Notes under the pieces: generated by a model
What the model was told of the DNA's origin: nothing
The model's database searches: none
What the model saw: the letters and a program-made list of their open reading frames with translations, nothing else
Source of the DNA: Treponema sp.
GTDB taxonomy: Bacteria; Spirochaetota; Spirochaetia; Treponematales; Treponemataceae
Reading direction: 5' to 3'
DNA: 64,000 nucleotides
NCBI GenBank assembly: GCA_024699235.1
Contig: JAILPY010000107.1
Coordinates: 1-64,000, forward strand
In this document: piece by piece, positions 52,748 through 61,204 of the stretch
Position numbering within the stretch: the first letter of the stretch is position 1
Layout of the letters: each line of letters opens with the position of its first letter
Translations under genes and position numbers: made by a program

Positions 52748-54499
52748 CTATTTTTTATAATTGCGCTTTACTTTAAGAGTTGTTGTCATTTCAAGAGGTT
52801 CATCAAGGATTGTAATCTTTGTAATCCTCTGATATGGCAATAGTTTTCTGTTAATCTTATCAACTATAGAATCTATTGCTTCTTTTATAGCTTCTTTTGA
52901 AGCTTTGTCTTCCCTCTTAAGGCTTCTTGATTCAAAGGCGCAGTCTGAAGGATAAATTAGAGCTTCCAATTCTTCAGACTGCCTGTCTTTGTCAGCAATA
53001 TATCCCTGAACTGTAATCTGCTGTATGTCACTTTCCAGCTGGAACATATCCTCGATTTCTTCAGGATATACATTTTTGCCGCCTTCAGTTACAATCATGT
53101 TTTTTGCCCTGCCTGACAGCATCAAGTAGTTTTCACTGTCCAGCCAGCCAAGGTCGCCAGTCTTAAACCATCCGTCTTCAGTAAATACTTTTGCAGTTTC
53201 TTCTGGAAGGTTATAGTATCCCTGCATGACCATAGGTCCTTTGACACAAATTTCTCCTATTCCATCTTCATTTGGATCTAAGATCTTCATCTGCATGTGT
53301 CCTGCAAAATAACTTCCTACGCTTTCAATCTTGAAATGTTCAACAGGATTCAATGCAATAATAGGAGATGTTTCTGTAAGCCCATAGCCTTGGACAAAGT
53401 CAATGCCCATTTCGTTAAAGAACCTGAATACACTCTTAGATAAAGGTCCACCGCCGCTTATGGCAATTCTTATTGTATATAAATTTGCCTGCTTTAATAC
53501 GCTTTTAAATAGGGCTTTTCCTATATTTACGCCAAACACTTTTTTTACGATGTAAGAAATCTGACGCAGGATGTTTATAACAGTATATACAGCCATGCCT
53601 TTTTTCTTTATTGCTTTTTCGATGCCGTCTGCAAGCTTATTGAATAGCATAGGCACACCAAGCATCATCGTAATGTTACCTTGCTTTAAGTCTGTCATCA
53701 TTTTTGATACGGAAAGGCTTTTTCCGAATACGATTTCTGCACCAATGCATATTGACTCTATGAATACAGCCTGCATTGTATAGGCATGATGAATTGGCAG
53801 CAATGCATAAAAAACGTCATGATAGTCAATGATCATGTTTGTCTGGGCTATGAATGCATCGCTTATCAAATTACGGTGACTGAGCATAACTCCTTTCGGA
53901 ATGCTTGTTGTTCCGCTTGTGAATAGGATAGCGGCTGTATCATCTTCTTTTGGAGCACTGAACTTTATGTCGTTTTTTTCCTGTTCTGAAACAGCAAGGT
54001 TATATATGTAAGTTTCATTATGCTTTCTGTTAAGAGAATAAATTTCATAGTCATGCTGCTTTGACTGATACCAGTCGTATTTTTCATCATCTACGAATAA
54101 GAATTTTGGTTTTGCTGTTGCAAGGAGATTTTCCTGTTCTTCACATTTCAATGCATAATCTATAGGGCATATTATTGCACCTGCATATAATGCTGCTAGA
54201 AAGACTGTTGTCCATTCAGGAGAATTTTTACCTGTTACGGCTATCTTGTCTCCATTATGTATTCCGTGTGCAGAAAACCAATAGGCAAGCCTCAAGATAT
54301 TTTCTTGTGCCTGTTTGTATGTAAGGGTATTTCTGAGTCCTTTGTCATCGAATTCTGTAAAACAGTTTCTGTCTCCGCAACGCTTGACTGTTATGCTAAA
54401 CATTTCCGGGATTGTTGGCCATGCCCCGGTAAAGTCTTTTCCCTTGAATGGCTCCAAAATAGCCATTGGATTGTAATTCTTTAATTTGTTCTTTCTCAT
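52748..54499 (-). CDS. AMP-binding acyl-CoA ligase
   Basis: A 583-residue acyl-activating enzyme. AMP-binding motif AAILFTSGTTSIPKGVMLSHRN (about 190-211), FVQGYGLTETSPIIAL, GWFKTGDLGWLDSENYL and the LSGRAKNMIVTEGGKNVYPEEIE hinge are present. It differs from the 642-residue homologue at 33.4-35.3 kb by lacking the central hydrophobic stretch. It lies directly downstream of a terminator hairpin that contains AGGAGG, and directly upstream of pyrF. Substrate unknown; a long-chain or branched fatty acid is likely. Confidence 0.9.
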   Translation of the reverse strand: MRKNKLKNYNPMAILEPFKGKDFTGAWPTIPEMFSITVKRCGDRNCFTEFDDKGLRNTLTYKQAQENILRLAYWFSAHGIHNGDKIAVTGKNSPEWTTVFLAALYAGAIICPIDYALKCEEQENLLATAKPKFLFVDDEKYDWYQSKQHDYEIYSLNRKHNETYIYNLAVSEQEKNDIKFSAPKEDDTAAILFTSGTTSIPKGVMLSHRNLISDAFIAQTNMIIDYHDVFYALLPIHHAYTMQAVFIESICIGAEIVFGKSLSVSKMMTDLKQGNITMMLGVPMLFNKLADGIEKAIKKKGMAVYTVINILRQISYIVKKVFGVNIGKALFKSVLKQANLYTIRIAISGGGPLSKSVFRFFNEMGIDFVQGYGLTETSPIIALNPVEHFKIESVGSYFAGHMQMKILDPNEDGIGEICVKGPMVMQGYYNLPEETAKVFTEDGWFKTGDLGWLDSENYLMLSGRAKNMIVTEGGKNVYPEEIEDMFQLESDIQQITVQGYIADKDRQSEELEALIYPSDCAFESRSLKREDKASKEAIKEAIDSIVDKINRKLLPYQRITKITILDEPLEMTTTLKVKRNYKK

Positions 54500-54504
54500 A
54501 GCTT

Positions 54505-54538
54505 AAAAAAAAGCCTCCTTTACATATAGTAAGGAGGC
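54505..54538 (-). terminator. Terminator of the M48 protease gene, adjacent to the ligase start
   Basis: On the minus strand GCCTCCTTAC pairs with GTAAAGGAGGC (one bulge), loop of five, followed by eight T residues. The 3 prime arm contains AGGAGG, 14 bases before the ligase ATG, so it could also act as a distant ribosome site when the hairpin is open. Confidence 0.85.
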
Positions 54539-54554
54539 CATCCTGTTAATATAT

Positions 54555-55382
54555 TTATGCTTTATCAGCTGACTGATATAATGGATAAACTTTTTCAGCA
54601 ACAGACTGTAAGTCTTTGATGCGCGATTCATTTGAAGGATGCGTACTCAAAATTTCTGGTACGCTTGATCCGCTTATGGCGGCCATCTTTTTCCAGATGT
54701 TTACTGCTTCATAAGGATCATAGCCTGCACGTGCCATTAGTTCAGTTCCCATGCGGTCTGCTTCTGTTTCATGAGACCGTGAGAATGGAAGCGCTATTGT
54801 ATACTGTGAAGCAAGTGCTAATACTGTTGTCCCTAAGTCTCCCAGTCCTATAATCTGTGCAATTGCAAAAATGCCTACGTTTGTAAGGGCATCCTGGCTT
54901 GCCTGCTCTCGGCTGTGTTCCTTAAGTGCGTGAGAAATCTCATGCCCCATGACAGCTGCTAGTTCCCCGTCTGTAAGGCTCAGAGTATTTATGATTCCCG
55001 TATATACGACAATCTTTCCTCCTGGCATGCACCATGCGTTTACAGTATCATCTGTAATGACATTTATCTGCCAGTCCCATGAAAGGGCATCATTCCTAAA
55101 TACGCCGACCTGCCTAATAAGGCGGGTTGCAATATTACGGACCCTGTTTGTAGTTGCAGAGTTTGTATTTAGCGTTTTTGCAGCTTTAGCCTCAGCAAGT
55201 ACCTGAGCATAAGATTCCTTTGCACTCTGTTCCATTGTTTCTTCAGAAACAAGCATCAGCTGCTGACGGTCTGCACCGACTGCCCCTGATGATGTCGTGC
55301 TGGAAAGACAGCTTACTAATGCAAAACTAAAAATACTTACAATGACAGATGTAAAAAAATGTCGTTTATTATTTGTAATCAT
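54555..55382 (-). CDS. M48-family metalloprotease lipoprotein (LoiP/YggG-like)
   Basis: A 275-residue envelope protease with a lipobox ALVSC (Cys25). The zinc motif is HEISH (147-151) in AAVMGHEISHALKEH, and the third ligand is the Glu of SHETEADRMGTELMARAGYDP. WCMPGGKIVVYTGI is the usual preceding strand. It ends with the DPYEAVNIWKKM and LSTHPSNESRIKDL segment found in the family. Such proteases degrade damaged outer-membrane or periplasmic proteins. It is a single-gene unit between terminators. Confidence 0.94.
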   Translation of the reverse strand: MITNNKRHFFTSVIVSIFSFALVSCLSSTTSSGAVGADRQQLMLVSEETMEQSAKESYAQVLAEAKAAKTLNTNSATTNRVRNIATRLIRQVGVFRNDALSWDWQINVITDDTVNAWCMPGGKIVVYTGIINTLSLTDGELAAVMGHEISHALKEHSREQASQDALTNVGIFAIAQIIGLGDLGTTVLALASQYTIALPFSRSHETEADRMGTELMARAGYDPYEAVNIWKKMAAISGSSVPEILSTHPSNESRIKDLQSVAEKVYPLYQSADKA

Positions 55383-55422
55383 AGTAAATTCATTATAAAC
55401 GTTTTAATGTTTTATTGCAATT

Positions 55423-55459
55423 AAAAAAACAGCCGTACCCTCATGGAAAAAGGTACGGC
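55423..55459 (-). terminator. Terminator downstream of the orphan permease pair
   Basis: GCCGTACC (55432-55439) pairs perfectly with GGTACGGC (55452-55459), loop of twelve; the A run at 55423-55429 becomes U residues on the minus-strand transcript. Confidence 0.88.
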
Positions 55460-55487
55460 CGAAAAATAGATATGTCTTTAGGAGGAA

Positions 55488-56336
55488 TTATTCCTTGACA
55501 CCACCAGCAGTAGCACCGCTGATAATACTCTTTGAAAGGAAGAGGTATACAATAATCAGAGGTACAATAGCGAGACAGATCATCATGTAAACCTGTCCCA
55601 TATCAAATTTCTGATAGTCAGCGCTTCTTAGCTGGGCAATCAGAATTGGAATAGTCTTCTTTTCCTTGCTGCTTATGACAAGAGCAGGCGTAAAGTAGTT
55701 GTTCCATGAACTTACAAATGAGAATATTGCCTGAACTGCAATGGAAGGCTTCATCATTGCAAGTACGATTGTATTGAAAGTCTTGAATTCGTTGCATCCG
55801 TCTACGCGGGCTGCTTCAACTATTGAATAAGGCAATGTTGATTCCATTGCCTGGTACAGGTAAAAGAATACAACAGGAGCTGCAATAGATGGAATGTATA
55901 AGGCTGCAAGAGTATCAATAAGGCCAATGTTTGTAATGAGCTTTATAAAACCTAATGTTGAAACCTGTGCAGGAACCATCATTACGGCAAGAATGAATTT
56001 GAATGCAAATTTTCTGCACTTAAAGCGGTACATGTATAAGCCGTAAGCAGTCATTGATGAAAAATATGTAGTAAGTAAGGCTGCCATGAAAGAAACGAAT
56101 ATGCTGTTAGCTAAAGCCCGTAATACTGGAACATTTTCATTAGACATCATCTTTGAAAAATTCTTTAGGAATGCAGTTCCTGGAATGATGGAAAAGCCAT
56201 TCTGAATCTGAGAGTGCAGGCGCGTTGAATTTATAATCAAAATAATGAATGGAAACAAAGATAAGAAAGCCAGTAAAGCTAATACAATATAGGCAATGCT
56301 TCTTCTTATCGTTAAAGATGCTTTCAGACTTTTCAT
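55488..56336 (-). CDS. Carbohydrate ABC permease, MalG type
   Basis: A 282-residue inner-membrane permease with six helices. The EAA loop is IVEAARVDGCNEFKTFNTIVLAMMKPSIAV and the C-terminal end ISGATAGGVKE is the usual GAV/GGVKG terminus. It follows the MalF-type gene with no gap and belongs to the CUT1 class, which imports oligosaccharides. No binding protein or ATPase gene is present next to the pair, so both must be supplied from elsewhere (a shared MsmX-type ATPase is common in such systems). Confidence 0.94.
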   Translation of the reverse strand: MKSLKASLTIRRSIAYIVLALLAFLSLFPFIILIINSTRLHSQIQNGFSIIPGTAFLKNFSKMMSNENVPVLRALANSIFVSFMAALLTTYFSSMTAYGLYMYRFKCRKFAFKFILAVMMVPAQVSTLGFIKLITNIGLIDTLAALYIPSIAAPVVFFYLYQAMESTLPYSIVEAARVDGCNEFKTFNTIVLAMMKPSIAVQAIFSFVSSWNNYFTPALVISSKEKKTIPILIAQLRSADYQKFDMGQVYMMICLAIVPLIIVYLFLSKSIISGATAGGVKE

Positions 56337-57260
56337 TTATCTTCTCCCGTTAGAATTTGTATAGTTCTTCATTGTTGAAGTATAGACAATGCTGCTGAGG
56401 ATTGCAGTTACAATAAATGTCAGTACTGATACAGCACCTGCCATGCCATAGTTTTTGCTTCCAAGGTGCTTGTTTAAGTACATGATCAGTGTCATTGTCG
56501 TACGGTTAGGATTTCCTTCTCCGTTTGTAAGGATCTGTGGAACGTCAAACATCTGTATGCCGCCTATAAGGCTAGTTATAAGGACGTATACAAAGATAGG
56601 AAGAAGAAGCGGCAGGGTAATTTTAAAGAAAACCTCGAGAGGAGTGGCTCCGTCTATGCGTGCTGCCTCGAAAAGGCTTTCATCTATTCCCATTATTCCT
56701 GCCATAAGGAGGATTGTTGTATTTCCGTACCACATAAGGAAGTTCATTGCAGCAACAAGCACTCGAGTCCAGCTTGTGTAGGTAAGGAATCGTATGTTTT
56801 CCTTTGCCCAGCCTAAATCAGTGATTATGCTGTTTACAGGACCGTTGTCAGAAAATAATGTGAAGAAAAGCATTGCAAATGCAGATGCCATTATAAGGTT
56901 AGGCATGTATATGACTGTTTTGAAGAACTGCTGGCTCTTCAATCGCAATTCTGTATTTGTGAACCAAACGGAAAGAATGAGCGATATGAGAATTTGAGGA
57001 ACAAATCCGATGATCCACATGATTACAGTGTTCCATGAATATTTCAGGATGTCACTTTCAAAAACTGATTTGTAATTATCAAGGCCATTAAATGTTGGCC
57101 CTACTGTCATAAGTCCAACACGGTAATTTTCAAAGAAACTGTTTACAAAGGTGCTTATAAGCGGAATAAGAGAAAAAATTATATATATTAAAAAAAACGG
57201 AGCAATGAAGAAATATCCCCATCGGTCATATTGGACGGTATGCTTTTTGTTTTTTGCCAT
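56337..57260 (-). CDS. Carbohydrate ABC permease, MalF type
   Basis: A 307-residue inner-membrane permease with six helices: FIAPFFLIYIIFSLIPLI at the start and the EAA loop LFEAARIDGATPLEVFFKITLPLLLPIFVYVL. It pairs with the MalG-type permease to form a CUT1 sugar importer. GGAAA lies about seven bases ahead of the ATG, directly after the stop of the 25-codon ORF. A palindromic operator candidate lies 120 bases upstream. Confidence 0.94.
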   Translation of the reverse strand: MAKNKKHTVQYDRWGYFFIAPFFLIYIIFSLIPLISTFVNSFFENYRVGLMTVGPTFNGLDNYKSVFESDILKYSWNTVIMWIIGFVPQILISLILSVWFTNTELRLKSQQFFKTVIYMPNLIMASAFAMLFFTLFSDNGPVNSIITDLGWAKENIRFLTYTSWTRVLVAAMNFLMWYGNTTILLMAGIMGIDESLFEAARIDGATPLEVFFKITLPLLLPIFVYVLITSLIGGIQMFDVPQILTNGEGNPNRTTMTLIMYLNKHLGSKNYGMAGAVSVLTFIVTAILSSIVYTSTMKNYTNSNGRR

Positions 57261-57270
57261 AAACGTTTCC

Positions 57271-57348
57271 TTATTTTAAATTGCAAGCTTTTATGTAATT
57301 GCATGCCGTTAGTGCAACAGCATCGTCCAGCCACATCAACATTTTCAT
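57271..57348 (-). CDS. Possible 25-residue peptide ahead of the permease operon
   Basis: A short ORF beginning MKMLMWLDDAVALTA and ending with KACNLK, preceded by a perfect AGGAGG site six bases before the ATG, and followed ten bases after its stop by the MalF-type ATG. It contains two cysteines and a short hydrophobic middle. It could be a leader peptide, a small regulatory protein or a remnant of a lost binding-protein gene. The strong ribosome site argues that it is translated; nothing shows what it does. Confidence 0.5.
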   Translation of the reverse strand: MKMLMWLDDAVALTACNYIKACNLK

Positions 57349-57380
57349 AAATTTCCTCCTGAAATATGAAAAACAATTTG

Positions 57381-57404
57381 AAATACTACAACGTTGTAGT
57401 ATTT
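57381..57404. promoter_or_regulatory. 24-bp perfect palindrome, operator candidate
   Basis: The half-site AAATACTACAAC is followed directly by its exact reverse complement, with CG at the centre (CAACGTTG core), the symmetry used by LacI-family regulators. It lies 33 bases ahead of the short ORF of the minus-strand permease operon and about 100 bases upstream of the ettA -35 on the other side. Confidence 0.85.
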
Positions 57405-57500
57405 GCACTTACCTTGCCTGTAAATTTAGATTTTTCTCTGATACTCTATGTTATCATAAAATTCTTGATAGTCAAGATGTTTTTGGAAATTATTTTACTG

Positions 57501-57529
57501 TGGACTTATTTGAGTTTCTTCTATATACT
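57501..57529 (+). promoter_or_regulatory. Promoter of ettA, predicted leaderless
   Basis: TGGACT (57501-57506) and TATACT (57524-57529) are spaced by 17 bases; the ATG lies six bases later at 57536. Confidence 0.65.
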
Positions 57530-57535
57530 ACCACT

Positions 57536-59299
57536 ATGGCAAAGACAGTAGATGACAAGAAAATTATTTACACGATGGATAGGGTGTCCCGTGCGTACGG
57601 AACAAAAGTTGTTCTAAAGGATATAAGCATATCCTATTATTATGGTGCAAAAATTGGAGTAATCGGTGAAAACGGTGCCGGTAAGTCCTCTCTCTTTAAA
57701 ATCCTTGCCGGGGTGGATAAAGACTTTACAGGAGATACAGTCCTTTCTCCTGGATATTCAATGGGATATCTTGAACAGGAACCCGTCCTTGAAAGCGGAA
57801 AGACTGTAAAAGAGATTGTTATGGAGGGTGTAAAGCCTATAACAGACCTTCTTGCAGAATTTGATAAAGTTAACGAAGCGTTTGGTGATCCTGACGCAGA
57901 TTTTGATAAGCTGTGTGCACGTCAGGCTGAACTTCAGGAAAAGCTTGATGCATCTGATGCATGGAACTTGGATGCAAATCTTGAGCTTGCAATGGACGCT
58001 CTAAGGTGTCCTCCTGCAGATCAGGTTGTTGATGTTCTTTCCGGTGGAGAGCGTCGCCGCGTTGCATTATGCCGCCTGTTATTGCAGCAGCCGGATATTC
58101 TTCTTCTTGACGAACCTACAAACCATCTTGATGCGGAGACAGTAGCATGGCTTGAACGCCATCTCCGCGATTATAAAGGTACAATCATTGCAATTACTCA
58201 TGACCGTTACTTCCTTGACAACGTTGCTGGATGGATTCTGGAAATGGACAGGGGCGAAGGCTATCCGTTTAAGGGAAACTATTCTGCATGGCTTGAAGCA
58301 AAGCAGAAGCGCCTTGAGCTTGAAGAAAAGCAGGCTTCTGTACGCCAGCGCGAAATGAAAGAAGAGCTTGAATGGATCCATGCAGGAGCAAAGGGACGTC
58401 AGGCAAAGCATAAGGAGCATATTACAAAGTATGAGCAGCTTCTTGCAGAAGAAAGCAGCCGAGTAAAGCTAAAGGATTCCCAGATTTCAATTCCTGCAGG
58501 CCCAAGGCTTGGTAATGTTGTTATTGATGCAGAAGGCCTTGCAAAATCTTTTGATGACAGGGTTCTTTTTGAGAAACTTGACTTTCACATTCCTGCAGGT
58601 GCTGTCGTAGGCATTGTTGGGCCTAACGGTGCAGGTAAAACTACATTGTTTAAGATGATTGCAACTGCTGCCGGCCAGAAAGTTGCCATGCCTGACGGTT
58701 CTGACGGTGAAGAAAAGCCGGACAGCGGTAATCTTAAGATTGGAGAAACTGTAAAGCTCGTATACGTTGATCAGATGAGAAGCAAGCTTGATCCGAATAA
58801 AACTGTATGGGAAATGCTTTCTGGCGGCGCTGACCTTATAAAGCTTGGTGCTGTTGATGAAAAGGGCAGGCCTGTAAACGGTGCAGTCCGTGAGGTAAAC
58901 AGCCGTGCATACTGTTCATGGTTTAATTTTAACGGCCCTGAGCAGAATAAAAAGATAAGCGTTCTTTCTGGCGGTGAAAAAAACCGCTTGAACATGGGCA
59001 TGATGTTTAAGGAAGGCGGAAACGTACTCCTTCTTGACGAGCCTACAAACGACCTTGACATTACTACAACGCGTTCTTTGGAAGAAGCAATTAATGCCTT
59101 TGCGGGCGTTGTTCTTGTCATAAGCCATGACCGTTACTTCCTTGACCGAATATGTACGCATATTCTTGCCTTTGAAAACAACAGTGAAGTCAAGTGGTTT
59201 GAAGGCAACTGGAGTGAGTATGCAGAATGGCGCAAGCAGATGCTTGGTGATGATGCAGACCGTCCTCATAAGACTATGTACCGTAAGCTGACTAGGTAA
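57536..59299 (+). CDS. ettA: ABC-F translation factor EttA
   Basis: A 587-residue ABC-F protein that binds the ribosomal E site and gates the first elongation step by energy status. Two ABC domains: Walker A GENGAGKS (44-51), signature LSGGERRRVALCRLLL and LLLDEPTNHLD; second Walker A GPNGAGKT, signature LSGGEKNRLNMGMMF and LLLDEPTNDLD. The linker GYPFKGNYSAWLEAKQKRLELEEKQASVRQREMKEELEWI is the P-site tRNA-interacting motif of EttA, and the arm is present in domain one. The ATG at 57536 is chosen because the family starts at this residue; upstream sequence has no ribosome site. The HAD gene follows after eight bases. Confidence 0.96.
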   Translation: MAKTVDDKKIIYTMDRVSRAYGTKVVLKDISISYYYGAKIGVIGENGAGKSSLFKILAGVDKDFTGDTVLSPGYSMGYLEQEPVLESGKTVKEIVMEGVKPITDLLAEFDKVNEAFGDPDADFDKLCARQAELQEKLDASDAWNLDANLELAMDALRCPPADQVVDVLSGGERRRVALCRLLLQQPDILLLDEPTNHLDAETVAWLERHLRDYKGTIIAITHDRYFLDNVAGWILEMDRGEGYPFKGNYSAWLEAKQKRLELEEKQASVRQREMKEELEWIHAGAKGRQAKHKEHITKYEQLLAEESSRVKLKDSQISIPAGPRLGNVVIDAEGLAKSFDDRVLFEKLDFHIPAGAVVGIVGPNGAGKTTLFKMIATAAGQKVAMPDGSDGEEKPDSGNLKIGETVKLVYVDQMRSKLDPNKTVWEMLSGGADLIKLGAVDEKGRPVNGAVREVNSRAYCSWFNFNGPEQNKKISVLSGGEKNRLNMGMMFKEGGNVLLLDEPTNDLDITTTRSLEEAINAFAGVVLVISHDRYFLDRICTHILAFENNSEVKWFEGNWSEYAEWRKQMLGDDADRPHKTMYRKLTR

Positions 59300-59307
59300 G
59301 GAACGCA

Positions 59308-60144
59308 ATGAAATTACCTGATGGCCATTTGCCTGTTAAGTTAATAGCCCTTGATCTAGATGACACTCTTCTGGACAGAAATGCTCAGATAAGTGATGAA
59401 AATGTAAATGCATTGCGAAGGGCCGCGTCTTTAGGAATACATGTTGTTCTGTGCTCTGGCCGTGCGGAAGATGCAATACTTCCCTTTGTCCGCCGCATGG
59501 ATATTGCAGGGCTTGAAGCCGGCCGGTATCTTATTGCTATAAACGGCTGCAGTATATTTGACCTCCATTCAAGGACTCAGATATATTGCAGGAATGTCGA
59601 TCCTGACATTCTATGCAGTGCCGAAGAAGAAGTCGAAAAGGTTGGGCTTAAAAGTGAAGTGTATTCGCCTGATACTATTTATTACCGAGAGGCTACAAAG
59701 TGGACTAAGCTTGATGTAGACCTGTGCGGGCTAAAGGGTGTGGCCGTAGAAGATTACGATTCATTCTTAAAGAAAGGCAAGTTTCCGAAAATGCTGATTC
59801 CAGGGGAACCTGAGCAGTTGCTGGGCCTTCAGGAAAAATTGAAGGCAAAATTTGGGAGCAAGGCCGTTATCTTTACAAGTAAGCCTTATTTTCTTGAAAT
59901 CTTGCCTCCGAATTGCGGCAAGGGAGAAGCTATAAACTGGCTTGCAGGTCACATAGGCATTTCAAAAGATCAGACAATGGGATTTGGAGACAGCATGAAT
60001 GACGAAAGTATGATCAGGCTGTGCGGTTATGGAGTTGCCATGAAAAATGGCCTTGATTATATAAAGGACATAGCATCTTTTGTTACTGAAAAGGACAATA
60101 ACGAAAGTGGCGTAGCAGACTTTATTGAAAAGTATGTGCTTTAA
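59308..60144 (+). CDS. HAD-superfamily Cof-type phosphatase
   Basis: A 278-residue Cof/YidA-type phosphatase. HAD motif I is LIALDLDDTLLDRN (residues 12-25), motif II is LCSGR, and motifs III/IV are at K and in MGFGDSMNDESMIRL; the type C2 cap lies between about residues 85 and 190. Such enzymes dephosphorylate sugar phosphates and flavin or pyridoxal phosphates. It follows ettA by eight bases. Confidence 0.92.
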   Translation: MKLPDGHLPVKLIALDLDDTLLDRNAQISDENVNALRRAASLGIHVVLCSGRAEDAILPFVRRMDIAGLEAGRYLIAINGCSIFDLHSRTQIYCRNVDPDILCSAEEEVEKVGLKSEVYSPDTIYYREATKWTKLDVDLCGLKGVAVEDYDSFLKKGKFPKMLIPGEPEQLLGLQEKLKAKFGSKAVIFTSKPYFLEILPPNCGKGEAINWLAGHIGISKDQTMGFGDSMNDESMIRLCGYGVAMKNGLDYIKDIASFVTEKDNNESGVADFIEKYVL

Positions 60145-60151
60145 GTTCCTT

Positions 60152-61204
60152 CTATAAAGACTGTTCCGGTCTTACCAGCAAATCGTTGAGTTTTTGACTT
60201 ACGTTTAGTGCCGAAAGAATGGCTGCTGTACGTTTTTGTGCGTTTACGGCAGCCTTTTTATTTTCTGTTGCCCTTCTTACAGCACGTATCAGGAGATTTT
60301 TTGGAGTATGAGTCATGTCAATGAATTCCAAAATTTGGACGGAATATCCGCTTTGCTCCAATATGTCTGCCCGTATGGCATCTGTAACAAGGGCTGAAAA
60401 ACGTTCTTTTATGATCCCGTAACGCATTAAAGATGCAAAAGGATTTTCTTCATTAAACTGTTCTTTTACAGCATCAAGTGACAGGTTTATTTCATGCTGA
60501 CAGCATGGGACTGAAAGGATTGCGGCTGCTTTTCTTGAAACTGCATACTGAAGTGCATAGTCAGTAGCTGTATCGCAGGCATGAAGGGTTATTATTACAT
60601 CTGGATTCGTTTTGTGGCTGAATTTTGCAATGTCTCCGACATAGAAGTGCAGTCCTGTGCACTTTAGTTCTTGAGCGAGCGACTGGCATTCTGCAATGAC
60701 ATCTTCCTTTAAGTCTAGGCCTGTTATTTCTACAGGTATGTTCTTTATGTCATGTAAAAAATAATATACTGCAAAAGTCAGGTAGGATTTTCCGCAGCCA
60801 AAATCAGCAATGTATAGGGGCCTTTCTTTTGTAAACCCCGCATCCCCTGTGCAGATTCTCTGAACGTCTTCTATGATGTCTGAAATGTATTCAAGGAAAC
60901 GGTTTATCTGGCGGAATTTGTCATATTTCTGTGCTATGACTTTTCCTTCCTTTGTCATTACGCCAAGCTTTACAAGGAACGGTACGGGACTGCCTTCCTG
61001 TATTATGTAATTCTTTGTCTTTTTGCTTGAAGAAGAGAATGTATTTTGCATTCCTGCACTTGCAGCCGGCTTTTTAAGTGTCTTTACCTGTCCGTGCCTG
61101 TTTGCCAGAATTGTTATTTCTTCTGTATCCGTTCGTTCTGTTACGTTTTTGAATGTTGTTCCTGCATGATTTTTTAGAAAAGATTCTACCTGTTCAAGCG
61201 TCAT
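60152..61204 (-). CDS. SAM-dependent methyltransferase, possibly the main part of a split gene
   Basis: A 350-residue protein with a methyltransferase domain: IADFGCGKSYLTFAVYYFL near residues 133-151, EITGLDLKEDVIAECQSLA and VIITLHACDTATDYALQYAV (the LHACDTATD motif marks the Methyltransf_32 group). C-terminal residues 255-350 are helical. The ATG (61204) overlaps the stop of the preceding 60-codon ORF at the end of an eight-A tract. Homologues I recall carry a segment like FFTEKQAFHKN just before the equivalent of MTLEQVESF, which is here in the other frame, so the gene may be split or frameshifted. Substrate unknown, probably RNA. Confidence 0.85.
   Translation of the reverse strand: MTLEQVESFLKNHAGTTFKNVTERTDTEEITILANRHGQVKTLKKPAASAGMQNTFSSSSKKTKNYIIQEGSPVPFLVKLGVMTKEGKVIAQKYDKFRQINRFLEYISDIIEDVQRICTGDAGFTKERPLYIADFGCGKSYLTFAVYYFLHDIKNIPVEITGLDLKEDVIAECQSLAQELKCTGLHFYVGDIAKFSHKTNPDVIITLHACDTATDYALQYAVSRKAAAILSVPCCQHEINLSLDAVKEQFNEENPFASLMRYGIIKERFSALVTDAIRADILEQSGYSVQILEFIDMTHTPKNLLIRAVRRATENKKAAVNAQKRTAAILSALNVSQKLNDLLVRPEQSL

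Noticed and set aside
57299-57535. Long N-terminal extension of EttA
   Set aside because: It starts in the permease operon leader, crosses the palindrome and lacks EttA homology; the family begins at 57536.
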